Assembly (NCBI GenBank): GCA_035285005.1
Contig: JAYKIB010000116.1
Span: forward strand, 1 to 32,914
Reading direction: 5' to 3'
Length of the DNA stretch: 32,914 nt
DNA from: Prochlorothrix sp035285005
Lineage (GTDB): Bacteria; Cyanobacteriota; Cyanobacteriia; Prochlorotrichales; Prochlorotrichaceae
Shown: positions 22,879 through 30,763 of the stretch, in pieces
How positions within the stretch are numbered: position 1 is the stretch's first letter
Layout: every line of letters starts with the position of its first letter
Made by a program: the position numbers and the translations under genes
Notes under the pieces: model-generated
Database searches by the model: none
Told to the model about the DNA's origin: nothing
What the model saw: the letters and a program-made list of their open reading frames with translations, nothing else

Positions 22879-23664
22879 ATGGCCGATCCCATGGTTCAGT
22901 TGCAGGGTATTTCCAAAACCTTTGGCACCAAAACCGTGCTAAACAATGTGGACCTTGAAATCGATCGCAACGAAACCCTCGCCATCATTGGGCCTTCGGG
23001 CACCGGAAAATCCACCATCCTGCGCATTGTGGCAGGGCTACTGGCCCCGGACCAAGGCCAAGTCAAGGTGTCCGGTCAGCTCCGTAGGGGATTAATTGAG
23101 GATGAAGCCGATCCGTTCCGCATTAGCCTTGTCTTTCAGCAAGCGGCACTTTTCGACTCCCTAACCGTGGCCGAAAATGTGGGCTTCCTGCTCTACCAGC
23201 ACTCTAAAATGTCCCACACCCACATCCAGGAACTCGTCTACCAAAGCCTAGAGCGAGTCGGACTCTCTCCCGAGATTAGCGACCTCTACCCCGCCCAACT
23301 CTCTGGCGGGATGCGGAAACGGGTCAGCTTTGCCCGTGCCATCATGGAAGATCCCGATCGACCCGACGAAAACCCCGAACTCATCCTGTACGACGAGCCA
23401 ACAGCGGGCCTCGACCCCGTCGCCTCCACCCTGATCGAAGACCTCATGCGAGATCTGCGCTCCAAGGTACAATCCTTCGCCACCTACGTGGTGGTCACCC
23501 ACCAGGACAGTACCATCCGTCGCACCGCCGATCGGGTGGTCATGCTCTACCAAGGCCAAGTGCAATGGCACGGCCCCGTATCCGAGATCGATCACACGGA
23601 CAATCCCTATGTCCGCCAATTCTTTGAGGGGCGGATCCAAGGCCCCATCCAGATTACGGACTAG
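22879..23664 (+). CDS. MCE-type lipid transport ABC ATPase (MlaF/TGD3-like)
   Basis: The 261-residue ATPase would power phospholipid or other lipid movement between membranes in an MCE system; the chloroplast homologue is TGD3. It has all ABC motifs: Walker A GPSGTGKST at about residues 39-47, Q-loop in LVFQQAALFDSLTVAENVGF, signature LSGGMRKRVSFARAI, Walker B LILYDEPTAGLD and the H-loop in VVTHQD. The DSLTVxENVxF segment after the Q-loop and the AGLDPVAS form are typical of the MlaF branch. It starts at ATG 22879 after CAGGAG (about 22864-22869). The MCE-domain protein follows 59 bp downstream. No MlaE-type permease is in the window; in cyanobacteria it may be encoded elsewhere. Confidence 0.93.
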   Translation: MADPMVQLQGISKTFGTKTVLNNVDLEIDRNETLAIIGPSGTGKSTILRIVAGLLAPDQGQVKVSGQLRRGLIEDEADPFRISLVFQQAALFDSLTVAENVGFLLYQHSKMSHTHIQELVYQSLERVGLSPEISDLYPAQLSGGMRKRVSFARAIMEDPDRPDENPELILYDEPTAGLDPVASTLIEDLMRDLRSKVQSFATYVVVTHQDSTIRRTADRVVMLYQGQVQWHGPVSEIDHTDNPYVRQFFEGRIQGPIQITD

Positions 23665-23723
23665 ACTGCCCTCGGAACCTCCGGCATAATGGGCTGAACG
23701 TGGCATAGAGACGAGGAAAGACC

Positions 23724-25109
23724 ATGGGACTGCGAACACGGCAAGAAGGCGCTGTCGGGCTAATGATTCTGGCAGGGTTAGGACTATTTGGGGGATTAAT
23801 TGCCTGGATCCAAAGCTTCGGCCTTGGCCAAGAGCGCTACCGCGTGGTGGTCGAGTTCGAGGATGCCAAGGGCATGCAAGTGGGCGCAGTCCTTCGCTAC
23901 CGGGGTGTGGAAATTGGCAAGGCCGTGTCGATTCGGCCCACCAGTAGGGCCGTGGAGGTGGAGGTGGAAATTGTCACGCCGAACTTGAGGATTCCAGGGG
24001 ATGCGATCGTCGAGGCCCAAAGTGCGGCGCTCCTCGGGGAAAAGTTCATGGATATCATTTCCCAGACAACCCTAGATAACGAAGAGAGCTTGCCCTTACC
24101 CGTCGATGCGGCCTGCAACCCGGATGTGATCGTCTGTGAAGGCTCAGTGCTCGTGGGGGTTGCACCAGCGGATTTGACGGATTTGATTCGCTCCAGCAAC
24201 CAGATTGCGGAACTCTTTACCAATCCCCTACTGGTTACAGCCTTGGAAGAATTTGCCAGCGGCGCGGGAGCAGCCACCACTGGTTTGCGGGACATCACCA
24301 CCAATTTTGCGGAACTGACCACCTCCCTCAACGCGGAGATGGAGAATCTCAGCACCACCCTAACCAGCATCGGGGATGCGGCGGTGGAAATTCAGGCGAC
24401 GGCAACGGAAGCCCGCAGCATTCTAGAGGAAAATCGATCGGCCCTGGGGCAAACCCTCAATGGCTTTAGCCGTGCCAGCGACGGCCTCGTAGCCCTTATG
24501 GGAGATTTAAGCCCAGCAGTACAGCAGGTGACAGAGGGGGAAATGCTCAGCAATCTGGAAACCCTCTCCAAGAATCTCCGCCAAGCCTCGGCCCAACTGG
24601 TGGTGGCAGGACGGGCCATCAACAGCCCCGAGAATTCCCAGATGCTCCAGGACATTCTGGAATCGGCCCGAGCCACCTTCCAAAATACGCAGAAAATCAC
24701 GACGGATGTGGATGAGTTAACGGGGGATGCCCGTCTACGCAACGATTTACGCCTCCTACTGGAGGGGATGGGACGACTGTTTAGTGCAGCGGATCAACTG
24801 GACCAACAGGTCGCAGTGCTCAACACCTTAGGCTCTGATGGCATCAAGGTGTCCGAGGATATTTGGGTGTCCGAGGACTGGCACACCTGGCAACGGGAAG
24901 CGGCCCAGCTTCAGGCGTTGCTGGATGATTTGGATCGGGCGGCCCAGGAGACAGCCCCCGACGCAGCACAAAGGGGCGATCGACAACGGGGCGATCGGGA
25001 GGACGCAGATCCGGCCAGGGGTGGAGAGGCGTTGGGTCGGGATCCCCAGGATCACAACGCCCCGAGCCGAGCCCCCCAACGCCAAGCTCCCCAGCCCCCA
25101 GAGTCCTAG
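23724..25109 (+). CDS. MCE-domain (MlaD/TGD2-like) lipid-transport protein
   Basis: The 461-residue protein has one N-terminal membrane helix (AVGLMILAGLGLFGGLIAWI, about 9-28), then an MCE domain (about 38-115) with RYRVVVEFEDAKGMQVGAVL, RYRGVEIGKAVSI and IVEAQSAALLGEKFMDI. Next is a long helical region (about 150-400, TTSLNAEMENLSTTLTSIG) expected to form the tube or needle of MCE hexamers. The tail after about residue 410 is Asp/Arg/Gln/Pro-rich and low in complexity (RGDRQRGDREDADPARGGEA). MCE proteins bind lipids in the periplasmic space between membranes. With the ATPase gene upstream it forms an operon; Shine-Dalgarno GAGGAAAG lies before the ATG. Substrate is unknown; glycerolipid transfer to thylakoid or outer membrane is the natural hypothesis. 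Confidence 0.93.
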   Translation: MGLRTRQEGAVGLMILAGLGLFGGLIAWIQSFGLGQERYRVVVEFEDAKGMQVGAVLRYRGVEIGKAVSIRPTSRAVEVEVEIVTPNLRIPGDAIVEAQSAALLGEKFMDIISQTTLDNEESLPLPVDAACNPDVIVCEGSVLVGVAPADLTDLIRSSNQIAELFTNPLLVTALEEFASGAGAATTGLRDITTNFAELTTSLNAEMENLSTTLTSIGDAAVEIQATATEARSILEENRSALGQTLNGFSRASDGLVALMGDLSPAVQQVTEGEMLSNLETLSKNLRQASAQLVVAGRAINSPENSQMLQDILESARATFQNTQKITTDVDELTGDARLRNDLRLLLEGMGRLFSAADQLDQQVAVLNTLGSDGIKVSEDIWVSEDWHTWQREAAQLQALLDDLDRAAQETAPDAAQRGDRQRGDREDADPARGGEALGRDPQDHNAPSRAPQRQAPQPPES

Positions 25110-25152
25110 GCGGATGATGGGGGAACCCAAGAGAATCCCCCCTAACTCCCCT

Positions 25153-25252
25153 TGTAAACTCGATTAATCCAACGTTTTGGGGGACCGCCCACGCAAGAGT
25201 AAGGGTTTGGGTTGGGCAGCGAAGCCGCCCAACCCCATGAATCGAGGTGTTC
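25153..25252 (-). repeat. 100-bp palindromic element after the MCE gene, inverted
   Basis: The left end is eroded (TGTAAACTCGATTAATCC). The core GGGTTGGGCAGC GAA GCCGCCCAACCC has one mismatch. The right end is ATGAATCGAGGTGTTC. Flanks are CCCT and TCCT (3 of 4). It starts 43 nt after the MCE stop. Confidence 0.85.
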
Positions 25253-25258
25253 TCCTAG

Positions 25259-25381
25259 TTGACTGACGAAAATTCTGCATTGGGCGCGAAAACCGCGCCC
25301 TTACTGGAGGTTTGGCATCGTAGGGGTCAGGTTTCCTGACCCGTCCTCTGTGTATGGCTTTGACCCACTTTCGTCAGTCAA
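25259..25381. repeat. 123-bp inverted-repeat element with two internal hairpins
   Basis: Terminal TTGACTGACGAAA (25259-25271) and TTTCGTCAGTCAA (25369-25381) are perfect 13-bp inverted repeats. Inside are GGGCGCG-AAAAC-CGCGCCC (about 25282-25300) and GGGTCAGG-TTT-CCTGACCC (about 25324-25342). The sequence is unrelated to the 99-bp family. It may be a second MITE-like or REP-like element. Confidence 0.75.
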
Positions 25382-25575
25382 TCCGGGTGTCCTCTGCTTC
25401 TTTCCCCTCCAAAAGGGGAGCTGAGGGGGATTCTGCAGGGACCTACCGCACCTGACCGCAGTTTTCAAACAGTCTCTAAGAGCTGATTGAAGAAGTCGCT
25501 GCGATGACCCTACAGCAGGCACTCCAGTCAGGGGACGCCTTTGTCCCAGTGAAATAGGCCCCCGAAGAAAGGCTT

Positions 25576-25589
25576 CGGAATCGATTCCG
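25576..25589. promoter_or_regulatory. 14-bp perfect palindrome upstream of psaE
   Basis: CGGAATCGATTCCG is a perfect palindrome about 110 bp before the psaE start. A CCGAAG...CTTCGG hairpin (about 25562-25578) overlaps its left edge. It could be an operator or an RNA structure; no known regulator site is recognised. Confidence 0.35.
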
Positions 25590-25699
25590 TAAACAAAACT
25601 TAAAACAGGGAGACGACAGGAGCAAAGGATTGAGTAGTACCCTAGGTACGATGTCCGATCGTGATGTCCTAATACCCATCATTTAAGGAAGAACAATTT

Positions 25700-25912
25700 A
25701 TGGCCATCGAACGCGGTTCTAAAGTGCGGATTCTGCGCAAAGCCTCCTATTGGTACCGGGAAGTGGGTACTGTCGCCTCCGTAGATACCACTGAAGGCGT
25801 AAAGTATCCCGTTTTGGTGCGTTTTGAAAAAGTCAATTACAACTCCTACAGCGGCGTTGATGGGGGTGTCAATACCAACAACTTCGCCATGGAAGAGTTA
25901 GAGTCTGCCTAG
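25700..25912 (+). CDS. psaE: Photosystem I reaction centre subunit IV
   Basis: PsaE is a small stromal-side (cytoplasmic) SH3-like subunit of photosystem I that helps ferredoxin docking and cyclic electron flow. The 70-residue protein is the full family length. It starts IERGSKVRILRKASYWYREVG and includes TVASVDTTEGVKYPVLVRFEK, then VNYNSYSGVDGGVNTNNFA and MEELE, all strongly conserved. The ATG at 25700 follows AAGGAAG at a good distance. It is monocistronic-looking, with repeats on both sides. Its presence establishes an oxygenic phototroph. Identification is certain. Confidence 0.99.
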   Translation: MAIERGSKVRILRKASYWYREVGTVASVDTTEGVKYPVLVRFEKVNYNSYSGVDGGVNTNNFAMEELESA

Positions 25913-26102
25913 GACTGTCCCTGGGGAGTCGTGATAATGGGGTTCCTTGCTTGTTGGCTCCCTCAATTATTGTTGGCTCCCTGGCTTGAGCTGGGTGGCT
26001 CTGCTGCCCACCCTATCCCTGCGTGAAAGTAGAGATGAGCCAGTGCTGTTGCCGGTTGTGTCTCTTTCTGAATTCTGACCAATTGCAGCGAATTTCTGCT
26101 GG

Positions 26103-26145
26103 ACCCCTCGAAAAACTGAGATTTTCGCCTGGTGACCCATGTAAG
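26103..26145 (-). repeat. Partial, diverged palindromic element
   Basis: CCCCTCGAAAAACTGAGATTTTCG and the following TGACCCATGTA (given here only to 20: CCCTCGAAAAACTGAGATTT) resemble the inverted-orientation end seen at 22633. No core follows clearly. A GGGTGG...CCACCC motif at about 25994-26013 may be another trace. Confidence 0.4.
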
Positions 26146-26262
26146 GCTGCCCACCACCATGGGTCCCAGTGCCCTGCTGTTTTCCTGGCCCCCTGTCTAG
26201 CGATCGGATGGTTCCAGTCTTGGATCTTCTGAACAATGGTTGGGGGTTTATTGACCCACATC

Positions 26263-27156
26263 ATGCCCGAACTGCCCGAAGTTGAAACCGTCCGTCGGGG
26301 TTTAGCCGACATGACCTGCGCCCAGACGGTACTGGGGGGGGAAGTCCTCCTCGCCCGGACGATCGCCAGTCCCGACTCCCCCGAGGCATTTCTACAGGCC
26401 CTAGAAGGATGCCAAATCAAGACATGGCAGCGACGGGGTAAATATTTATTGGCGCAATTGCAAGATGCCCACGGAATCGATCGGGGGCACTGGGGAGTAC
26501 ACCTGCGAATGACAGGTCAGTTGCTCTGGGTCAAGCAGCAAGATCCCCTCTCCCCCCATACCCGGGTACGACTCTTTTTTCCCCAGCACCGGGAACTCCG
26601 ATTTGTGGACATGCGCACCTTTGGCCAAATGTGGTGGGTGCCCCCCGATCGATCGCCAGAAACCGTCATTCAAACCCTAGCCACCCTCGGCCCCGAACCC
26701 CTCGGCCCCGACTTTAGTGCCGCCTATCTACAGCAGCGTCTTGCGCGGGTGCAACGCCCCATTAAAAATGCCCTCCTTGACCAAGGGATCGTGGCGGGCA
26801 TTGGCAATATTTATGCTGATGAATCCTTATTTCTGAGCCAGATTCACCCCTGCACACCCAGCGCAACCTTAACGCTAGATCAGCTGAAACGACTACAGAC
26901 GGCGATCGTGGGGGTATTAGAAACAAGTTTGGGCCATGGGGGAACAACAATGCGGGATTTTCGTAACCTGAAGGGGCTCAACGGGAATTACGGAGACCAG
27001 GCTTGGGTCTATCGCCGCACAGGAGAGCCTTGTCATCGCTGCGGCACGACGATCGATCGCCTTAAATTGGGGGGTCGATCGACCCACGTTTGCCCCACTT
27101 GCCAGCCGCCCCACTCAGACCCGATCGCAACCACCCAAGTGGGAGGCACGGCATAA
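26263..27156 (+). CDS. mutM: Formamidopyrimidine-DNA glycosylase
   Basis: This bifunctional base-excision repair enzyme removes 8-oxoguanine and formamidopyrimidines and cuts the abasic site. The mature enzyme needs an N-terminal proline nucleophile, so the start must be the ATG at 26263 giving MPELPEVETVRRGL. The nine upstream codons of the open frame are not part of it. The 297-residue protein has the H2TH region (IKNALLDQGIVAGIGNIYAD), the RDFRNLKGLNGNYG segment and a C-terminal Cys4 zinc finger, CHRCGTTI...CPTC. The WRRGKYL-type loop (WQRRGKYLLAQL) and HLRMTGQL are also conserved. An enzyme for oxidative DNA damage next to psaE is reasonable in a phototroph, but the gap of 350 bp argues against a single operon. 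Confidence 0.97.
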   Translation: MPELPEVETVRRGLADMTCAQTVLGGEVLLARTIASPDSPEAFLQALEGCQIKTWQRRGKYLLAQLQDAHGIDRGHWGVHLRMTGQLLWVKQQDPLSPHTRVRLFFPQHRELRFVDMRTFGQMWWVPPDRSPETVIQTLATLGPEPLGPDFSAAYLQQRLARVQRPIKNALLDQGIVAGIGNIYADESLFLSQIHPCTPSATLTLDQLKRLQTAIVGVLETSLGHGGTTMRDFRNLKGLNGNYGDQAWVYRRTGEPCHRCGTTIDRLKLGGRSTHVCPTCQPPHSDPIATTQVGGTA

Positions 27157-27268
27157 CCCACGCAATACTCTAAATCCTGGGGGGCATGTCACGGGTGCCG
27201 ATGGGGCGCGGGGCTGGCCCATCCCACAGGGCAATTCACCCACACTCATCGAGATTCCTGCTAGCCGA

Positions 27269-28087
27269 TTAAATGGCAGCCGGATTCCCACCGGTGGGGG
27301 CATCCGGCAACTCCGTACCATCCGGGAGTAGTCCCTCTTCACCCGCCAGTCCTTCCGCAGGCTCTCCAATAAAGCGGGTCACCTCCACCCCGTTTTGCTC
27401 CAAAATCACCACGGGCTCCGAGCCGTACACCTCAATGCGCTTCACGAGTACTGCCCCATTGGCCAGGGTCTGACCAGCGGCCACATAGCGACTCGAATCC
27501 GACTCGGGCGACTTCACAATCGCTTGGGCGGTCTGCCCCACCTGAACCACACCACTGATAAAGACAGCACGGGCCAAACTCGTATCCACCAGGGAGAACG
27601 GATCAGGAATCGGGCCTAGCACCGGTGGTGCCGGGAAACCCGCAGGGGCTGAATTGGAGCCACCCCCCGGCATATTGGTAGAGCCGTTGTTCGGATCATT
27701 GGGATCCAAGGGCGGTGGCTCGGGGATAGTGACCGTAATGGGAATTTCTGACGGGGCAAAGGGATCCTGTCGTCCGGCGGCGATCACTTGACGACGAACA
27801 TCGGGATCCGTTGCAGCAATCAAAGCATCGGCAGGGTTGGGGGGGGGGGGAGGGGCCGCCTCCACGATCGGTTCCTCAAATGCTTCCGCGTTGGAGGTCT
27901 CTTCCACCGCAGTTTCAGGAGCCGCTACGGGCTGCTCAGCCCCGGCTTCTTCACCCGCAGGGGCTGGATCATTCCCCCCAGACAAGAACGGCAGGGAGCT
28001 ACAGCCACCGAGGGCCGTCATCACCATCCCTCCCACTAGAACTGCTAGGGCTCTCTGCATAGCTGACTTCTCAAAAACTGCTGACAT
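27269..28087 (-). CDS. Putative lipoprotein with PilP-like C-terminal domain
   Basis: The protein begins with a lipoprotein signal: hydrophobic ALAVLVGGMVMTA then lipobox TALGGC, so the mature protein would be lipid-anchored at Cys29. A Pro/Glu/Ala-rich linker follows (about 40-90). The segment GRQDPFAPSEIPITV has the 'DPF' signature seen before PilP/GspC-type domains. The C-terminal part (about 160-250) has ISGVVQVGQTAQAIVKSP, YVAAGQTLANGAVLVKRI and PVVILEQNGVEVTRF, which resembles a PilP HR domain. I infer a role near type IV pilus or secretion machinery; no pilus genes are adjacent. The ATG at 28060 (after GAGAAG) may be the true start rather than 28087. Confidence 0.7.
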   Translation of the reverse strand: MSAVFEKSAMQRALAVLVGGMVMTALGGCSSLPFLSGGNDPAPAGEEAGAEQPVAAPETAVEETSNAEAFEEPIVEAAPPPPPNPADALIAATDPDVRRQVIAAGRQDPFAPSEIPITVTIPEPPPLDPNDPNNGSTNMPGGGSNSAPAGFPAPPVLGPIPDPFSLVDTSLARAVFISGVVQVGQTAQAIVKSPESDSSRYVAAGQTLANGAVLVKRIEVYGSEPVVILEQNGVEVTRFIGEPAEGLAGEEGLLPDGTELPDAPTGGNPAAI

Positions 28088-28263
28088 AGAATAACGTCTT
28101 TCCGTGCAATCAACCAGGAACAGAACTGCTCAGAATTCGGCACCCCTGACTGTTGCGCCAATGACGGGGTAAGGGATTACAACGTGACCCAAGCGCACTC
28201 ATTTAGGACATGCTTGGGAAAATCGCCTGCATCTTCCACACGCAAAAAACCAGAGTCAGGATA

Positions 28264-28363
28264 GGGAGCTTCAATTAATAGATTGGACGGTGCAGCCGCC
28301 CAACCTAAACCCTGAATTCTTGCGTGGGTCATCTCCCACAACGTTGAATGAAGCGGGGTACCC
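28264..28363 (+). repeat. 100-bp palindromic element, diverged
   Basis: The ends are GGGAGCTTCAATTAAT and AATGAAGCGGGGTACCC. The core is weaker (ATTGGACGGTGCAGCCGCCC). The middle TTGCGTGGGTCATCTCCCAC is close to consensus. Flanks are GATA and GATG (3 of 4). It lies in the 484-bp gap 28088-28571, which otherwise holds no gene that I can support. Confidence 0.8.
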
Positions 28364-28571
28364 GATGCAGGAATGCCCCTATTACATCACAAAGTTTGTC
28401 AGAGTCAAGCCTTAGGGCAAGCGCCCAGTGAAGCCAGTCCCACCGAGGAGAAGAATCCCCCGCTGTGCAAGGAAAGCTTGGCCTCACGAGGCCCCACCAA
28501 CGGGTCCGTTGCGGTAACCCTCGGCCAGCATCGCAACCCAACGGATGCAGGCCCGATCGATCCAGGCACCG

Positions 28572-30026
28572 TTAGGACCGTGATATCCCTGCATCGAGAT
28601 TACGGGGAGGCGTTCGGCGGCCTTGGTAAAACTTGCGTTCCAACCGGCCGAGACCCAACCAGAGACTCCCCGTCGTCAGTGTCCCCAAACTGAGAAGAAC
28701 CGCCCCGATCGCCATCGAGACTCCCCCGAAAACCACCAACAGCGGCACGATCGACCACAGACCGATCGCCACGATCACCGCCCCCATCCGTCCCGTTTGG
28801 ATCCGGTCCAGAGCCTTGAGACAGGTGGGACAGTTTTCCGTGTGGGAGTGGTAGCGATCGAGGAGATCAAGATTCGTGCGGGGCAGGGGTAAGGGTTGGT
28901 GGGGAAAGAGCTGGGCTTGGTAGGTTTGGATCCAGCGGTGCAGCTCCAGGACAAAACGATCGGCTCGGGTTGGCAGATAAAAAGCGCGGGCCGCTTCAGC
29001 ACTGCCCCCCGCCTGCTCAAAGTAGCGCTCCTGCCAGTGCAGAAAAATCTGATCATCCTCAAGGACCGCATTTTGACCCAGGTGGGAGTACCAGCGAGGC
29101 ACCAACTTAAACAGGGTCCGGAAACGGGCCGAAGCGAATTTGAAGGGGAAGCGGGCAAAGACCCGACACTGGCCCTTACGAATCGGTGTGACATACACCA
29201 CCGTTAAGGTGCGACCAAACTGTTTAGAGGTGAGATCGTGCCACATCAGGGCTGGCGCAATAAAGCGGGTGTGCTGACTGCCCAGGGTGCCCTTGCGGGG
29301 ACCGTCGGCCCAAAAGCCTTGGAAGCCTTGACGATCGGAGGCCAACACCTCCAATTCAACCGGAGAGGCACTACTGCGATTTCCAACGGATTTGTGGTGG
29401 GTGAAGGGCACATGGCTGGAGTCGAGGACATTTTCCAGCAGGGTCAGGGCATCGTAGGGCAAGTCTCGGAAAATATCGCCAATCACCCACTGATCGGGTT
29501 CCTCTTCAATGGCGTCCACCGTGGGAACCGGAGTTTGCGCTGCCCATTCGCTGGGGCCGGGATAAACAAAGAGCAGTCCTTGGTGCTCCGTGGTGGGATA
29601 GGAACGCACACAGGCCCGTGGGGAGGTTTGACTCGATCGACCCTCGGGCATTTGGGGAATGCGATCGCAGGCTCCCGCACCGGTAAACGCCCAACCATGG
29701 TAGGGACACTCCAGCAGTCCATCCTCGGCAATCCGACCCTCCGACAGGGGGGCAAGGCGGTGGGGGCAGCGATCGGCCATGGCCCGCCACTGCTGTCCTT
29801 GACGGTCCCACCAAATCACCAAGTCCTGTTCTAGGATCGTGAAGCGAGCAAGGCGTTTGGGATCCAGATCCCGCAGGAAGGCCACCGGATACCAGGCAGC
29901 AGTCCAGTCAAAGTGTTGGGGGTCGGGCCCCCCCGCAGGAAGAGTATGGGTGGAGGCTGGAGGGGAAGCCGAGGGAGTGGGTTCCGGGGCTGGGGCCGTG
30001 GGAGGTTGGGATTGAACCGCCGTCAT
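28572..30026 (-). CDS. Rieske oxygenase of the PaO/Lls1/Tic55 family
   Basis: The 484-residue protein has an N-terminal Rieske [2Fe-2S] site, CPHRLAPLSEG followed by CPYHGW (C-x-H and C-x2-H; about residues 86-108), and a mononuclear iron site in ENVLDSSHVPFTHH (D, H-x4-H). It has the C-terminal CPTC pair and two membrane helices (GAVIVAIGLWSIVPLLVVF and AIGAVLLSLGTLTTGSLWLG, near 425-470). This layout is the pheophorbide a oxygenase / Lls1 / Tic55 group, whose plant members oxidise chlorophyll breakdown products and whose CxxC can be a thioredoxin target. The cyanobacterial substrate is not known. The open frame begins at a TTG, but the ATG at 30026 is the likely start. The next 940 bp upstream are filled mainly by repeats. 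Confidence 0.92.
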   Translation of the reverse strand: MTAVQSQPPTAPAPEPTPSASPPASTHTLPAGGPDPQHFDWTAAWYPVAFLRDLDPKRLARFTILEQDLVIWWDRQGQQWRAMADRCPHRLAPLSEGRIAEDGLLECPYHGWAFTGAGACDRIPQMPEGRSSQTSPRACVRSYPTTEHQGLLFVYPGPSEWAAQTPVPTVDAIEEEPDQWVIGDIFRDLPYDALTLLENVLDSSHVPFTHHKSVGNRSSASPVELEVLASDRQGFQGFWADGPRKGTLGSQHTRFIAPALMWHDLTSKQFGRTLTVVYVTPIRKGQCRVFARFPFKFASARFRTLFKLVPRWYSHLGQNAVLEDDQIFLHWQERYFEQAGGSAEAARAFYLPTRADRFVLELHRWIQTYQAQLFPHQPLPLPRTNLDLLDRYHSHTENCPTCLKALDRIQTGRMGAVIVAIGLWSIVPLLVVFGGVSMAIGAVLLSLGTLTTGSLWLGLGRLERKFYQGRRTPPRNLDAGISRS

Positions 30027-30234
30027 GGGAATTTCCGAACGCGACAAGCTTTATTTTACAATTCTTAATAAGCAGACCACTGCCGATTTCCTAGGGCATG
30101 TCACGAATGAACGGCGGAAACCGTGCGATATCAGAGTGACACGCCCGCCCCAGTGGTATGAGCTAGGGGCTATGTCCCTGGTACTGAGAGCATTCCAGGG
30201 CTAAATGGATGAAAGCACCTAGGAGCTCCCCACA

Positions 30235-30333
30235 GGGTCTCTCGATTCATTATGGTGTGCGGCTTCGCCGCACACCCCAGCCCCAATTCTCACGTGGGTC
30301 CCGGGGCAAAAACTTTGATTTTCCGAGGTGCTC
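30235..30333 (+). repeat. Palindromic element, first of a tandem pair
   Basis: The ends are GGGTCTCTCGATTCAT and TTTTCCGAGGTGCTC. The TG-type core (GGTGTGCGGC / GCCGCACACC) is a perfect 10-bp stem around TTC. It is immediately followed by a second element. Confidence 0.88.
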
Positions 30334-30335
30334 TA

Positions 30336-30431
30336 GGGCACCTCGATTAATGGGGTTGCGCGGCTTCGCCGCCCAACCCAACCCTGATTCTGCCGTGGGT
30401 ACTGCGGTGAGAGTCTGTATTAGGTGTGCTC
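30336..30431 (+). repeat. Palindromic element, second of a tandem pair
   Basis: It begins GGGCACCTCGATTAATGG. The core is GGGTTGCGCGGC / GCCGCCCAACCC, with one mismatched pair (a CG-type left arm against a CC-type right arm). The middle is closest to the copy after crtB. The right end is eroded (TAGGTGTGCT). Confidence 0.85.
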
Positions 30432-30486
30432 TACAAAAAAATTCCAAAAAAGTCCAACAATTACAATGGCAACAGAAATGGCACTA

Positions 30487-30586
30487 GGGCACCTTGATTA
30501 ATGGGGTTGGGCGGCTTCGCCGCCCAACCCAAAACCTGATTCTTGCGTGGGCTGTCTCCCACAAAGTTGGATTAATCGAGGTGCCC
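30487..30586 (+). repeat. 100-bp palindromic element, near consensus
   Basis: The ends are GGGCACCTTGATTAAT and ATTAATCGAGGTGCCC. The GG-type core is a perfect 12-bp stem. Flanks ACTA and GCAA do not match, so no target duplication is left here. Confidence 0.93.
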
Positions 30587-30664
30587 GCAAGACGATCGAG
30601 ACAGCAAGGATGCTGATGGGGCCATTCAAGCCCCAAATTTCGGCACCTTGAGATCTAAAGAGAT

Positions 30665-30763
30665 GGATGCCTCGATTAATCTAGGGTTTCGTCTTGTGAC
30701 CCACCTAAGAATCGGGGTTGCGGCGTGCGGCGAAGCAGTACGCCGCAATGAATCGAGGTAACT
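30665..30763 (-). repeat. 99-bp palindromic element, inverted, with altered core
   Basis: It reads GGATGCCTCGATTAATC at the left and ATGAATCGAGGTAACT at the right. The core is rearranged but still pairs: TTGCGGCGT with ACGCCGCAA around a GCGGCGAAGCAGT loop. Flanks are AGAT and CGAT (3 of 4). Confidence 0.82.

Larger units (their letters stand above)
25110..25699. other. Intergenic region upstream of psaE
   Basis: This 590-bp gap holds a palindromic element, a second 123-bp inverted-repeat element at 25259-25381, a palindrome at 25576-25589 and presumably the psaE promoter. A small inverted repeat GTACC-CTA-GGTAC lies at about 25638-25650. AAGGAAG at about 25685-25691 is the psaE ribosome binding site. 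I see no gene. Confidence 0.6.

Noticed and set aside
25585..25606. Possible RpaB HLR1 site before psaE (GTAAAC...TTAAAAC)
   Set aside because: The two half-sites are 11 bp apart rather than 10 and both deviate from the consensus.
29238..29834. Plus-strand 198-codon open frame
   Set aside because: It is antisense to the Rieske domain of the oxygenase, which has all metal ligands.
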